NCBI GenBank assembly: GCA_012520975.1
Contig: JAAYNF010000114.1
Span: 1-37,438, forward strand
Reading direction: 5' to 3'
DNA length: 37,438 nucleotides
Source: Clostridiaceae bacterium
Lineage (GTDB): Bacteria; Bacillota; Clostridia; Saccharofermentanales; UBA5734
A program made the position numbers and the translations under genes. The number at the start of each line of letters is the position of its first letter. Within the stretch, counting starts at the first letter, position 1. This document shows positions 24,429 through 32,393 of this stretch, piece by piece. The notes beneath the pieces were generated by a model. That model saw nothing but the letters and a program-made list of their open reading frames with translations. It did no database searches and had not been told where the DNA came from.

Positions 24429-25506
24429 CTTCAGCCGGTTCCATACCTTGGCTGAGCTGATCCGCACGATCAGCTGTCTGCAGCGGGATGATGATTTCGT
24501 CCAGACCGCCGGCCAGAATGGCTTCCAGTTTGTACAATGTCAGACCAATGCGATGGTCGGTAACCCGCCCCTGATGATAGTTATAGGTTCGAATCCGCTC
24601 ACTACGGTCTCCTGTTCCAACCTGGCTGCGTCGGTCAGAGGCAATTTCGCCGCTTTGGCGAACCTGTTCCTGTTCGAGAAGTCGAGCTCTGAGCACGGCC
24701 ATTGCGCGATCCTTGTTCTTGTATTGCGAACGCTGATCCTGACAAGTCACAACGATCCCGCTGGGTTTGTGCGTGATCCGAATGGCCGAATCTGTCCGGT
24801 TGACATGCTGTCCTCCGGCGCCGGAAGCCCGATAAGTATCGATGGTCAAATCATTGGGGTTGATGTCGATTTCCACGTCATCGGCCTCCGGTAAAACAGC
24901 CACCGTAACCGTTGACGTATGAATGCGTCCGCCCGACTCGGTTACCGGCACACGCTGGACGCGATGAACACCGCTTTCATATTTCAATCGACTGAACGCG
25001 CCGGAACCTTCGATCATGAAAATCACTTCTTTGCAACCGCCCAATTCGGTCTCCGACAAATCAATCATTTCGCTGCGCCAGCCTTGGCTTTCAGCGTAGG
25101 CCGAGTACATACGAAAAAGAACGGCGGCAAAAAGCGCAGCCTCCTCACCACCGGCGCCGGCCCGAATTTCCATAATGACATTTTTGGCATCATTGGGATC
25201 TTTGGGACTTAACGCATCCTGAAGGCGGCCGGAAAGTTCATCCCGTTGCTGTTCAAGTTGCTCCAATTCTTGGCGGATCAGGTCGCGAAATTCCCGATCA
25301 TCTGTTTGGGCATACATTTCCCGATGCTCGTTGATCGCCCGGTCGACTGCCAGATGGGCGCGATAGTCATCAACCATGGGCTGCAACTCGGCATGTTCTT
25401 GTAACAAACGGCGGTAAAGATCTTGGTCCGAAAGCACGCCCGGGTCGGAGATCAGGAGATTGAGTTCTTCAAACCGATTTTCCACGGTCTTCATTTTTTC
25501 TAACAT
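24421..25506 (-). CDS. prfA: Peptide chain release factor 1
   Basis: Class I release factor reading UAA and UAG, 361 residues. The GGQ motif is at 231-233 (SGAGGQHVN) and the codon-recognising PxT motif is PVT at 187-189 in [18 protein letters not shown], which marks RF1 rather than RF2. AGGTGA lies about 11 bases upstream of the ATG. In many Firmicutes prmC, which methylates this GGQ glutamine, follows prfA directly; here prmC is about 2.2 kb away on the far side of a two-gene module of opposite strand. Confidence 0.97.
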   Translation of the reverse strand: MLEKMKTVENRFEELNLLISDPGVLSDQDLYRRLLQEHAELQPMVDDYRAHLAVDRAINEHREMYAQTDDREFRDLIRQELEQLEQQRDELSGRLQDALSPKDPNDAKNVIMEIRAGAGGEEAALFAAVLFRMYSAYAESQGWRSEMIDLSETELGGCKEVIFMIEGSGAFSRLKYESGVHRVQRVPVTESGGRIHTSTVTVAVLPEADDVEIDINPNDLTIDTYRASGAGGQHVNRTDSAIRITHKPSGIVVTCQDQRSQYKNKDRAMAVLRARLLEQEQVRQSGEIASDRRSQVGTGDRSERIRTYNYHQGRVTDHRIGLTLYKLEAILAGGLDEIIIPLQTADRADQLSQGMEPAEDV

Positions 25507-25558
25507 TAGCTTGCGGTCACCTGATTTCGGATTTCGTCAATAAGAATACCAGACAATG

Positions 25559-25567
25559 ATTATATCA
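25559..25567 (-). promoter_or_regulatory. Extended -10 promoter of prfA-sua5-ywlE
   Basis: On the minus strand TGATATAAT is an extended -10 with a perfect TATAAT, about 55 bases before the prfA ATG. No good -35 is seen at standard spacing. Confidence 0.5.
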
Positions 25568-25597
25568 TATTTCACCGATAGTTTGATAAACAGACGC

Positions 25598-25626
25598 TGG
25601 AAACCGAGCTCGTTCTACGTTATAAT
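25598..25626 (+). promoter_or_regulatory. Promoter of the scaffold/GGGtGRT module
   Basis: TGGAAA (25598-25603, 4 of 6 matches) and a perfect TATAAT (25621-25626) are 17 bases apart. The leader of about 90 bases contains a small hairpin (GCCGG 25665-25669 with CCGGC 25678-25682) with no T run. Confidence 0.6.
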
Positions 25627-25722
25627 GGACTCTGGTTTTTTGCAAGCAATCCAGATAACCCGTCGCCGGTTAAGCATCCGGCTGCATGACAACATTTAAC
25701 CACATTGAAAGGGGTATCATCC

Positions 25723-26415
25723 ATGCTCAATACACATGAAGTAGAACAGATGACCTGTGTAGCCAGAGGACCGAATCACGGACCGTCACCGATCCCGCAG
25801 GAAGGACGCTGGGTCCAGGCGCGTGAAATTAAGGACATATCCGGCTTCACCCATGGCGTCGGCTGGTGCGCGCCGCAACAGGGCGCATGTAAACTGACAC
25901 TCAATATCAAGGACGGTATTATTCAGGAAGCTCTGATCGAAACCCTCGGCTGCACCGGAATGACCCATTCGGCGGCCATGGCCTCGGAAATTCTTACAGG
26001 CAAAACCATCTTGGAGGCCCTGAACACCGATTTGGTCTGTGACGCCATTAACACCGCCATGCGTGAATTGTTTCTCCAAATTGTGTATGGTCGCAGCCAG
26101 TCAGCCTTTTCGGAAAATGGCTTGGCCGTCGGTTCTTCCCTTGAAGATCTGGGGAAAGGTCTGCGCAGCACGGTCGGCACAATGTTCAGCACATTGGAAA
26201 AGGGGCCGCGTTATCTTGAGCTGACCGAAGGCTATGTGCTCAAAATGGGCTTGGATCAGAATGATCAGATTATCGGCTATCAATTTCTAAAATTGGGGCC
26301 GATGCTGGAAATGATTAAAAAAGGCGTTGATGCCAATGAAGCCTACACCAAAAACATCGGAACCTATGGCCGTTTCGACGATGCGGTGCGCGTCATTGAC
26401 CCTCGTCATGAATAA
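25723..26415 (+). CDS. NifU/IscU-like iron-sulfur scaffold-family protein
   Basis: A protein of 230 residues whose middle part resembles the NifU N-terminal/IscU fold: GWCAPQQGACKLTLNIKDGIIQEA, then LGCTGMTHSAAMASEILTGKTILEAL, matching the IscU region around its second cluster cysteine. C49, C56 and C77 are candidate ligands. The third cluster site of IscU (an HC pair near the end) is not seen, and about 100 extra C-terminal residues follow, so it is not an ordinary scaffold. The ATG at 25723 has AAAGGGG 8 bases upstream; an upstream TTG at 25705 overlaps that site and is rejected. It is followed 31 bases later by the GGGtGRT gene, and I recall the two being regular neighbours in anaerobes. 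Function is unknown. Confidence 0.85.
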   Translation: MLNTHEVEQMTCVARGPNHGPSPIPQEGRWVQAREIKDISGFTHGVGWCAPQQGACKLTLNIKDGIIQEALIETLGCTGMTHSAAMASEILTGKTILEALNTDLVCDAINTAMRELFLQIVYGRSQSAFSENGLAVGSSLEDLGKGLRSTVGTMFSTLEKGPRYLELTEGYVLKMGLDQNDQIIGYQFLKLGPMLEMIKKGVDANEAYTKNIGTYGRFDDAVRVIDPRHE

Positions 26416-26446
26416 ATCGCCACAAAGGGAAAGGGGTTAACAGATT

Positions 26447-27442
26447 ATGGCACTTTTTGAAAGTTACGGCCGTCGAATCGATAAAATTAATGCTACGCTG
26501 GCTGAATATGGTATCTCCTCCATTGAGGAAGCAAAAAAGATTTGTGATGAAAAGAGCATCGACCCATACAAGATTTGCAAGGAAACGCAACCCATCGCCT
26601 TTGAAAACGCGGCATGGGCCTACGTCGTGGGCACAGCCATCGCCATTAAGAAAAACTGCAAAAAGGCTGCTGAGGCGGCGGAAGCCATCGGTATCGGTTT
26701 GCAGGCATTTTGCGTTCCCGGTTCGGTGGCCGATGAACGTAAAGTCGGCCTCGGCCACGGCAATTTGGCCGCCATGCTACTGCGTGAGGAAACGCAATGC
26801 TTTGCCTTCTTGGCCGGACACGAGTCCTTTGCCGCCGCCGAAGGTGCCATCGGTATCGCCAAGTCAGCCAATATCGTCCGCAAGCAGCCTCTCCGGGTGA
26901 TCTTGAATGGATTGGGCAAGGATGCCGCTCAGATCATTTCTCGTATTAATGGCTTTACCTACGTCCAGACCCGTTTCGATTATGCAACCGGAAAGGTCAA
27001 CGTGGTGGCTGAAATCGCCTATTCAAAAAGCGACCGGGCCGACGTTCGCTGCTACGGAGCGGATGACGTCCGCGAGGGAGTCGCAATCATGCATCTGGAG
27101 GGCGTCGACGTCTCCATCACCGGCAATTCAACCAATCCGACCCGGTTCCAACATCCGGTTGCCGGCACGTATAAAAAAGAATGCATCGAATCCGGACACC
27201 CATACTTCTCGGTTGCTTCGGGCGGCGGTACCGGCCGTACCCTGCATCCGGACAACATGGCCGCCGGACCGGCATCATACGGTATGACCGATACAATGGG
27301 CCGTATGCACTCTGATGCCCAATTTGCCGGATCGTCGTCGGTACCTGCTCATGTCGAAATGATGGGCTTTTTGGGAATGGGCAACAATCCCATGGTGGGC
27401 GCAACCGTTGGTGTCGCCGTCGCCATTGAGCAAGCCGGTTAA
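26447..27442 (+). CDS. GGGtGRT family protein
   Basis: A protein of 331 residues recognised from its signature GGGTGRT at 259-265 (VASGGGTGRTLHPDNM), the motif that names this poorly characterised family. It appears soluble, with alanine/glycine-rich helices and many potential metal ligands: C33, C44, C71, C89, C118, C202, C246 and histidines at 104, 125, 216, 236, 251 and 267. I know no established function. Pairing with a NifU-like protein suggests iron-sulfur or related metal chemistry (inference). The ATG at 26447 has AAAGGGG about 11 bases upstream. Both genes share one promoter and codon use like the neighbours. No clear terminator follows; DUF951 converges on it after 48 bases. Confidence 0.88.
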   Translation: MALFESYGRRIDKINATLAEYGISSIEEAKKICDEKSIDPYKICKETQPIAFENAAWAYVVGTAIAIKKNCKKAAEAAEAIGIGLQAFCVPGSVADERKVGLGHGNLAAMLLREETQCFAFLAGHESFAAAEGAIGIAKSANIVRKQPLRVILNGLGKDAAQIISRINGFTYVQTRFDYATGKVNVVAEIAYSKSDRADVRCYGADDVREGVAIMHLEGVDVSITGNSTNPTRFQHPVAGTYKKECIESGHPYFSVASGGGTGRTLHPDNMAAGPASYGMTDTMGRMHSDAQFAGSSSVPAHVEMMGFLGMGNNPMVGATVGVAVAIEQAG

Positions 27443-27490
27443 TTCAGCATTATCTTGGGTTTTTCCTGTATGTGCCCCGGCGGACGGATT

Positions 27491-27703
27491 TCAAATTTCC
27501 TTTGGAGTTGACTCGATCGATTTAACGGCTTTTTCCAATTTTTGTCGGGGCAGCACCAGAAGTCGACCGCAGACCAAGCACTTGATGGCGATATCGGCAC
27601 CGGTTCTTTCGACCAACCAAAGCCAGCCGCCGCAAGGATGCTTCTTTTTCAGTTTTAGAACTTCGCCCTTTTGGAACGGATACAGATTAAAACGTCCCGG
27701 CAT
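27491..27703 (-). CDS. DUF951 family zinc-ribbon-like protein
   Basis: Small protein of 70 residues of the DUF951 family (Bacillus YyzM type). The diagnostic pattern is KKKHPCGG, then GADIAIKCLVCGRLLVLPR; C24, C42 and C45 are likely metal ligands together with H22. The fold is probably a small beta domain; no function is established that I know of. GGGGGAG lies 6 bases upstream of the ATG. It follows prmC by 24 bases and ends the leftward series, facing the GGGtGRT gene. Confidence 0.9.
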   Translation of the reverse strand: MPGRFNLYPFQKGEVLKLKKKHPCGGWLWLVERTGADIAIKCLVCGRLLVLPRQKLEKAVKSIESTPKEI

Positions 27704-27727
27704 CGGCGTCTCCCCCTTTTCCGGTTC

Positions 27728-28621
27728 TCATATTCTTTTGATCCCGCCACTGACCCGTGGTTGGCCACCATAATCACGGACCGTCGGCAATGGCTCATAT
27801 TCGCCGTGGGCCTGAAACAAATGATAGACCGCCTCTCCCTGATCAAAGCCATGCTCGAGAAGGATAACACCGCCCGGATACAAGAGAGAGGCCGCCTCTT
27901 TAATCAGGCGTCGAATAAACAACAGGCCGTCCAATCCACCGGCCAACGCACGTCGGGGTTCATAATCACGAACCTCCGGCATCAAATGCTCGATGGACGA
28001 TGAGGCAATATAAGGTGGATTGGAAACAATCAGATGCCATAAACCATCGGTTTGATCCGGCAACAAATCCAGCATTTCCAACCCGGCTCGTACGGTCAGC
28101 GCATATTTTTGCAGATTCAACCGGGCATACCGAGCGGCGATCGGATCTATCTCGGTCAACATCAGCTGTTCCAAGCGGTCGTGCCGGCTGAGATGCAAAC
28201 CGATGCTGATACCGATGCAACCGCTGCCCGTACAGGCGTCAATCACCTTAAGCCGGCCGGACAACCGATCGCCGGCCAATGACAGCGCTTGCTCAACCAG
28301 CACCTCACTATCCGGCCGAGGTATAAGCACGCCGGGACCAACGGTGAAGTGATTGCCCATGAACCAAGTGCCGCCCGTGATATAAGCCATCGGTTCACGA
28401 GCTGCCCTCCGATCTGCCGCCAAACCGATGGCATCCACCAAATGGTCTTGGATCAATAAATCAGGTTTTGTATAGCAGATCGAAGGATCGGTTTCAAGAT
28501 AGTAGGCAATTAACTGCGCCGCCTCACGTCGACCGTCCGGCAATCCAGCACCGGTCAATCGTCGGCCAATTTTCATCTGTAGTTGACCTATTGTCATCAT
28601 CGGTTCTTCAGGTGTTACCAT
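27728..28621 (-). CDS. prmC: Release factor glutamine methyltransferase
   Basis: SAM-dependent methyltransferase, 297 residues, that N5-methylates the glutamine of the GGQ motif of release factors. The SAM motif I is VIDACTGSGCIGIS near 126-139, and the active-site NPPYI is at 201-205 (IVSNPPYIASSS). The N-terminal helical substrate domain (about 10-95) and the PRPDSEVLVE segment are typical. The ATG at 28621 overlaps the DUF1385 stop by 7 bases; two ATGs at codons 8 and 9 are alternatives, and none has a strong ribosome binding site. Its substrate RF1 is encoded nearby, beyond the inserted module. Confidence 0.95.
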   Translation of the reverse strand: MVTPEEPMMTIGQLQMKIGRRLTGAGLPDGRREAAQLIAYYLETDPSICYTKPDLLIQDHLVDAIGLAADRRAAREPMAYITGGTWFMGNHFTVGPGVLIPRPDSEVLVEQALSLAGDRLSGRLKVIDACTGSGCIGISIGLHLSRHDRLEQLMLTEIDPIAARYARLNLQKYALTVRAGLEMLDLLPDQTDGLWHLIVSNPPYIASSSIEHLMPEVRDYEPRRALAGGLDGLLFIRRLIKEAASLLYPGGVILLEHGFDQGEAVYHLFQAHGEYEPLPTVRDYGGQPRVSGGIKRI

Positions 28622-29676
28622 CGATCACTTTGAGGTTCTTCGGGAATAACCGCCCGCATCGCGGCGATCGCAACTTCAAGGATGCCGTCATCCGGCTCAG
28701 CAGTGGTCAGGTGCTGCAACCAAAGACCGGGGGTTGATATCGCCCGGGTCAAGCGGTTGTCAAACCGACCCGCCAAACGAATGATTTCGTAAGCAATCCC
28801 GGCAACCAGCGGTACCAAGGCAAATCGGATCAGCAGGTTGACCCACCGACCCCACCAGCCGACAAAAGAAAAGACAATAATACTCACAAGAATAACAATA
28901 AACATGAACGCCGTTCCGCAACGCGGATGAAAACGACTGTAACGACGAACATTGTCCACGGTCAGTACTTGATTGTCTTCATAACAGGCGATGGTCTTGT
29001 GCTCGGCACCGTGGTACATCCAAACCCGGCGGATATCTTTCATTTTTGACGCTAGAGCAAGATAGGAAATAAAAAGCGCAATTCGGATCAAACCTTCGAT
29101 CAGATTAAAAATAATCACGGTTCCGGCGCTACGGCTGTCGCTCAGATGCGTTAACTGCTTGATGAAGCCGGTGATAAAATTGGGCAACAATATAAAGAGC
29201 CCGACACTGAAAGCTATACCGACAGCAGCCGAAACATAAAGCATGGCATCTGAATGCTTTGTTAAAAATTTTTCGACGCTTTGCCCGATTTTACTAAACC
29301 AAGTGTTTTGGGGGGGCGGGGAACCTTTCGGGGGCGTCTGCTGCTGGGCAGAATCGTCGGGCTTGTCGTCTTTTTCAACTATTTCCGCTGAACGTAGCAA
29401 GGCCTTGGTGCCGCTGACCAACTGTTGAAACAAACGAACTGAACCACGCAAAAAGGGGATTTTCCCGGCCTGCGAAAATTGGTGCATGGGCATTTGTTCC
29501 ACCAAGATTGAACCGCTGGGCCGGCGCAAAGCCATGGCCTTTTTTGTCGGCCCGATCATCATCAGGCCTTCAATCAGAGCCTGGCCGCCAATGGTCGTTT
29601 TCCGACCACCGGAGGGAATTTTAGTCCGGCGAATGCCCGCCTTCCACTCATCTTGCCTCGGTTGTTGTTTTTTCAT
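28615..29676 (-). CDS. DUF1385 membrane protein (YqhQ-like)
   Basis: A protein of 353 residues of the DUF1385 family, related to Bacillus YqhQ. Family hallmarks are GGQALIEGLMMIGPTKKAMALRRP near the N-terminus, MYHGAEHKTIACYE, and RFHPRCGTAFMFIVI. It has a cytoplasmic N-terminal region with a proline-rich acidic stretch (about 115-140) followed by about five membrane helices. The ATG at 29676 has AAAGGA about 9 bases upstream; an upstream TTG at 29703 is less likely. Function is not established. It follows the rpmE terminator with no room for a promoter, so it probably depends on read-through. It often sits between rpmE and prmC in Clostridia. Confidence 0.92.
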   Translation of the reverse strand: MKKQQPRQDEWKAGIRRTKIPSGGRKTTIGGQALIEGLMMIGPTKKAMALRRPSGSILVEQMPMHQFSQAGKIPFLRGSVRLFQQLVSGTKALLRSAEIVEKDDKPDDSAQQQTPPKGSPPPQNTWFSKIGQSVEKFLTKHSDAMLYVSAAVGIAFSVGLFILLPNFITGFIKQLTHLSDSRSAGTVIIFNLIEGLIRIALFISYLALASKMKDIRRVWMYHGAEHKTIACYEDNQVLTVDNVRRYSRFHPRCGTAFMFIVILVSIIVFSFVGWWGRWVNLLIRFALVPLVAGIAYEIIRLAGRFDNRLTRAISTPGLWLQHLTTAEPDDGILEVAIAAMRAVIPEEPQSDRW

Positions 29677-29712
29677 AACAACGGGTCCTTTCTGTCTGGT
29701 CAATGAGGCGCT

Positions 29713-29742
29713 AAATATAAAAGGGAGGCTTGCAAGCCTCCC
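29713..29742 (-). terminator. Strong intrinsic terminator after rpmE
   Basis: A perfect 20-base palindrome (29723-29742, arms GGGAGGCTTG and CAAGCCTCCC) is followed on the minus strand by TTTTATATTT. It lies 12 bases after the rpmE stop and 36 bases before the DUF1385 start. Confidence 0.85.
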
Positions 29743-29754
29743 TCCAGGTTGCAG

Positions 29755-29955
29755 CTATTTCTGCTCCATCCTTCTTTTGAATTTGTCGACGCGGCCACCG
29801 GTGTCCACCAGTTTCTGGCGTCCGGTAAAGAACGGATGACATTTCGAGCAAATGTCAACATTCAGATTAGCCTTAACGGATCCGGTTTCGAAAGTCTCTC
29901 CGCAGGCGCATTTGACCGTTGTCCTGACATAATCGGGATGAATGCCCTCTTTCAT
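29755..29955 (-). CDS. rpmE: Ribosomal protein L31, zinc-binding (C+) form
   Basis: Large-subunit protein bL31, 66 residues, bridging the ribosomal subunits. [22 protein letters not shown] and [21 protein letters not shown] contain the four zinc cysteines (C16, C18, C36, C39), so this is the zinc-requiring type A rather than the zinc-independent paralogue. The ATG at 29955 has GAGGT 7 bases upstream; a GTG at 29964 overlaps that site. It has its own consensus promoter, a nested leader hairpin and an octamer repeat upstream, followed by a strong terminator. In Bacillus zinc status controls which L31 is used. Confidence 0.97.
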   Translation of the reverse strand: MKEGIHPDYVRTTVKCACGETFETGSVKANLNVDICSKCHPFFTGRQKLVDTGGRVDKFKRRMEQK

Positions 29956-29974
29956 TTTTGTCACCTCTCAAGAA

Positions 29975-30040
29975 TCACAGCGTGTACTTTCACAATTGAT
30001 TGCGATGTGTACACCGCATCAGTATCAGTTGTTGCTGTGA
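29975..30040 (-). promoter_or_regulatory. Nested leader hairpin of rpmE
   Basis: In the rpmE leader TCACAGC pairs with GCTGTGA (30034-30040 with 29975-29981), and directly inside on the 3' side GTGTAC pairs with GTACAC (30009-30014 with 29982-29987). The 3' arm ends about 20 bases before the ATG, just ahead of the Shine-Dalgarno. L31 leader motifs are known in several phyla. Pairing is seen; autoregulation is inferred. Confidence 0.5.
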
Positions 30041-30041
30041 A

Positions 30042-30070
30042 ATTGTACAACACAGGCCAATCTTTGTCAA
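30042..30070 (-). promoter_or_regulatory. Promoter of rpmE
   Basis: On the minus strand a perfect TTGACA (complement of 30065-30070) and TACAAT (complement of 30042-30047) are 17 bases apart. It makes rpmE independent of rho and leaves a leader of about 80 bases. Confidence 0.85.
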
Positions 30071-30077
30071 ACGAAAT

Positions 30078-30117
30078 CCACCTTGCCACCTTGCCACCTT
30101 GCCACCTTGCCACCTTG
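30078..30117. repeat. Five tandem copies of an 8-bp unit (CCACCTTG)
   Basis: Five perfect, uninterrupted copies of CCACCTTG (CAAGGTGG on the minus strand) span 40 bases. They begin 7 bases upstream of the rpmE -35 box and end 24 bases from the rho stop codon. They are either a slippage-prone microsatellite or a repeated protein-binding site. Confidence 0.95.
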
Positions 30118-30141
30118 TCCGCCGCTGATGTCCGTGTGACA

Positions 30142-32190
30142 TTACCAGCCATAACCGTTCTGCCCCGTACCATTCCGGTTGTTTTGCCCGGTTTCCGATG
30201 GTCGCACGCCCCGCATGGCTTCGAAAACATTTTTGTCGTTAAAAGATACGTTGACGGAGGATATGAAGTGTGGGTTGCTGGTTGTTTTGAGCAAAAGACT
30301 GATGATCGCCTCGGTGACGGCAGCCGAATCCAGCTGGCCGAATGCCTTGCGAATCGTCCAGACGGCGTCCAGCTCTTTTGTGGACATCAACAATTCTTCC
30401 CGTCTGGTACCTGATTTATTAATATCAATAGCCGGGAAAATGCGTTTTTCCGACATCTTACGATCCAGATAGACCTCCATGTTGCCGGTTCCTTTAAATT
30501 CTTCAAAGATGACCTCGTCCATCCGGGAGCCGGTTTCAATCAAAGAGGTGGCAATAATCGTCAGGCTGCCGCCGTGTTCAATATTACGGGCGGCGCCAAA
30601 AAACCTTTTGGGTCCGTAGAGCGCACCCGGGTCCAAACCGCCTGACAGCGTCCGACCGGTGGGATTGATGGAAAGGTTATAGGCTCTGGCCAGACGGGTC
30701 ATGCTGTCAAGCAAGATGACGACATCTTCTTTCAACTCGACCAACCGCATCGCGCGTTCCAAAACCAGCTCAGTAACTTTAGTGTGATTTTCCGGCGTTT
30801 TGTCAAAGGTGGAATAAACAACCTCGCCCTTTATTGATCTCTGCATATCCGTGACTTCTTCCGGACGTTCATCAATCAGCAAAACGATCAGTTTGGCTTC
30901 CGGATTATTAATGCTGATGGCGTTGGCTATTTTTTGCAGCAAAATGGTTTTTCCGGCCTTCGGCGGCGAAACAATCATGCCACGCTGCCCCTTGCCGATC
31001 GGCGCAACAAGATCAATGATGCGAGTCGACAGTTCGTTGCGTGTCGTCTCCAAGACAAAACGTTGATCGGGATAGATGGGAGTCAAGCGGTCAAAGTGCG
31101 GACGTCGCAGCATTTTTTCCGGTGGCTGTCCATTGACCTCCTTAATATAGAGCAAGGCCTGATAACGGTCATTCTCCCTTTGCAATTTAACCGGACCGCT
31201 GATATAGTCTCCGGGACGCAAACCGAATCGGCGAATATATTGTGGCGGCACATAAATATCTCGATTGCCTTGCAGATAATTTTCCTTGCGCAAAAAACCA
31301 TAACCGTCCGGCATAATTTCCAAAACACCAGCCTGTACATCCCCGGCTTCGACAATGCTGCGGCCAGGGACCTGTTCCGGAGAATCCTGTTCCGATATTT
31401 CGGTTTCCGGATGGTCGGGAAGGATTGTTTTGGAGGATTGTTTCAGACGCTGATTCTCCGCTTGATCGGCTGTATTTTCATTCGTCGGGCCAATCACCCT
31501 GACTCTTCGCTGATTGGGGCGGACCGTCTTTAATGTGCGGCGACGCGAATCTGTCGGGGTCTCCTTGTCGGCCACAGCCTCGGCGGACTCGGGAGAGGCA
31601 GGAGGTTGCGCATCAGATGCGGCAACTTGATCGGCCGGTTGTATATCCTCCGGCGCGGCAGCCACGGCAGCTTGATCCCCATCGGTCGGTTCCGGGCTGT
31701 CTTTGGCGGTTGACGTTTCTTTTTTGGCAACGGTTTTTTTCGCGGTTTTTCGTGGTGCGGCCTTTTTAACAACCGGTTTATCCACCGTATCATCGGCGGC
31801 CTTGTCATCTGAGGAAACCACAGCATCGGCTTTGCTTAAAACTTTATCTTTTGTCGGTTCTTTCTTTTTCGCGGCTGCCTTGCTCGCCGAAGGCGGTCGA
31901 CCCACGCGTTTTTTGGTCACTTGAGGCTCTGCGTCATCCTTTTGGGCGGTCTCGGCCTCTTTGGCGGCCTCGGCTTTGGGTTTTCGACCACGCGTTGTCT
32001 TCTTAACACCGGCCGAGGATTGGAGAATCTCCATTTCCTGAGCCGCGGTTTTTTCGTTTTCAGCATCAATGATTTTGACCAACTGCGTGCGAGTCATACG
32101 GGAAGCGTCTTCAAAGGAAAGCAAACCGGCGAGCTGAGCCACAATGACCAGATCTTCTTTGCTTTTCCCTTCCGTATTGAAAGAAGGCAT
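30142..32190 (-). CDS. rho: Transcription termination factor Rho with long N-terminal insertion
   Basis: Hexameric RNA helicase that terminates transcription, 682 residues, against about 420 in E. coli or Bacillus. Order: Rho_N helical domain (about 8-50), a low-complexity insertion rich in K, A, P, D and E (about 55-285), cold-shock-like RNA-binding domain (about 287-360, [18 protein letters not shown]), then the RecA-like motor with Walker A SPPKAGKT at 408-415, [12 protein letters not shown] and [13 protein letters not shown]. The insertion has AT-hook-like motifs (RGRKPK near 67-72, RVGRPP near 95-100). The last 17 residues are rich in N, G and Q. GAGGTGAT lies 7 bases before the ATG. A strong promoter and a leader of about 150 bases suggest autoregulation. 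Confidence 0.97.
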   Translation of the reverse strand: MPSFNTEGKSKEDLVIVAQLAGLLSFEDASRMTRTQLVKIIDAENEKTAAQEMEILQSSAGVKKTTRGRKPKAEAAKEAETAQKDDAEPQVTKKRVGRPPSASKAAAKKKEPTKDKVLSKADAVVSSDDKAADDTVDKPVVKKAAPRKTAKKTVAKKETSTAKDSPEPTDGDQAAVAAAPEDIQPADQVAASDAQPPASPESAEAVADKETPTDSRRRTLKTVRPNQRRVRVIGPTNENTADQAENQRLKQSSKTILPDHPETEISEQDSPEQVPGRSIVEAGDVQAGVLEIMPDGYGFLRKENYLQGNRDIYVPPQYIRRFGLRPGDYISGPVKLQRENDRYQALLYIKEVNGQPPEKMLRRPHFDRLTPIYPDQRFVLETTRNELSTRIIDLVAPIGKGQRGMIVSPPKAGKTILLQKIANAISINNPEAKLIVLLIDERPEEVTDMQRSIKGEVVYSTFDKTPENHTKVTELVLERAMRLVELKEDVVILLDSMTRLARAYNLSINPTGRTLSGGLDPGALYGPKRFFGAARNIEHGGSLTIIATSLIETGSRMDEVIFEEFKGTGNMEVYLDRKMSEKRIFPAIDINKSGTRREELLMSTKELDAVWTIRKAFGQLDSAAVTEAIISLLLKTTSNPHFISSVNVSFNDKNVFEAMRGVRPSETGQNNRNGTGQNGYGW

Positions 32191-32209
32191 TCAATCACCT
32201 CAAAAACTA

Positions 32210-32225
32210 CTGTCTGAGCAGACAG
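32210..32225 (-). promoter_or_regulatory. Terminator-like hairpin in the rho leader
   Basis: On the minus strand CTGTCTG and CAGACAG form a perfect inverted repeat (7-bp arms, 2-base centre, so 5-6 pairs around a small loop), followed by TAG and five T residues, which run straight into the GAGGTGAT ribosome binding site. It could act as an attenuator or occlude translation. Rho is known to regulate its own mRNA in other bacteria; the mechanism here is inference. Confidence 0.5.
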
Positions 32226-32346
32226 AAAAATGGAACCAGCGGAATAATTCTTGAGTTTCGCGCAAACACGCATTACAAAAAGAGACAATCGATGATACTT
32301 TGCACCTTGTTAATAAGAAACGAGAACCTAGTCAAGAATCACGTTG

Positions 32347-32375
32347 ATTATATATCGATGTATTTTAAGCGTCAA
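32347..32375 (-). promoter_or_regulatory. Promoter of rho
   Basis: On the minus strand TTGACG (complement of 32370-32375) and a perfect TATAAT (complement of 32347-32352) are 17 bases apart. Transcription would start about 150 bases before the rho ATG. A second, weaker pair (TTGACT, complement of 32330-32335, with TAACAA, complement of 32307-32312, also 17 bases apart) lies just downstream. Confidence 0.8.
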
Positions 32376-32393
32376 GGCTTTTGTCCAAGAATG

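Noticed and set aside
30078-30117. CRISPR array
   Set aside because: The units are 8 bp and directly abutting with no spacers, so this is a simple tandem repeat.
29961-30230. Minus-strand open frame of 89 codons spanning the octamer repeat
   Set aside because: It overlaps the rho 3' end and the rpmE promoter and leader; the repeat alone creates the open frame, and no family is recognisable.
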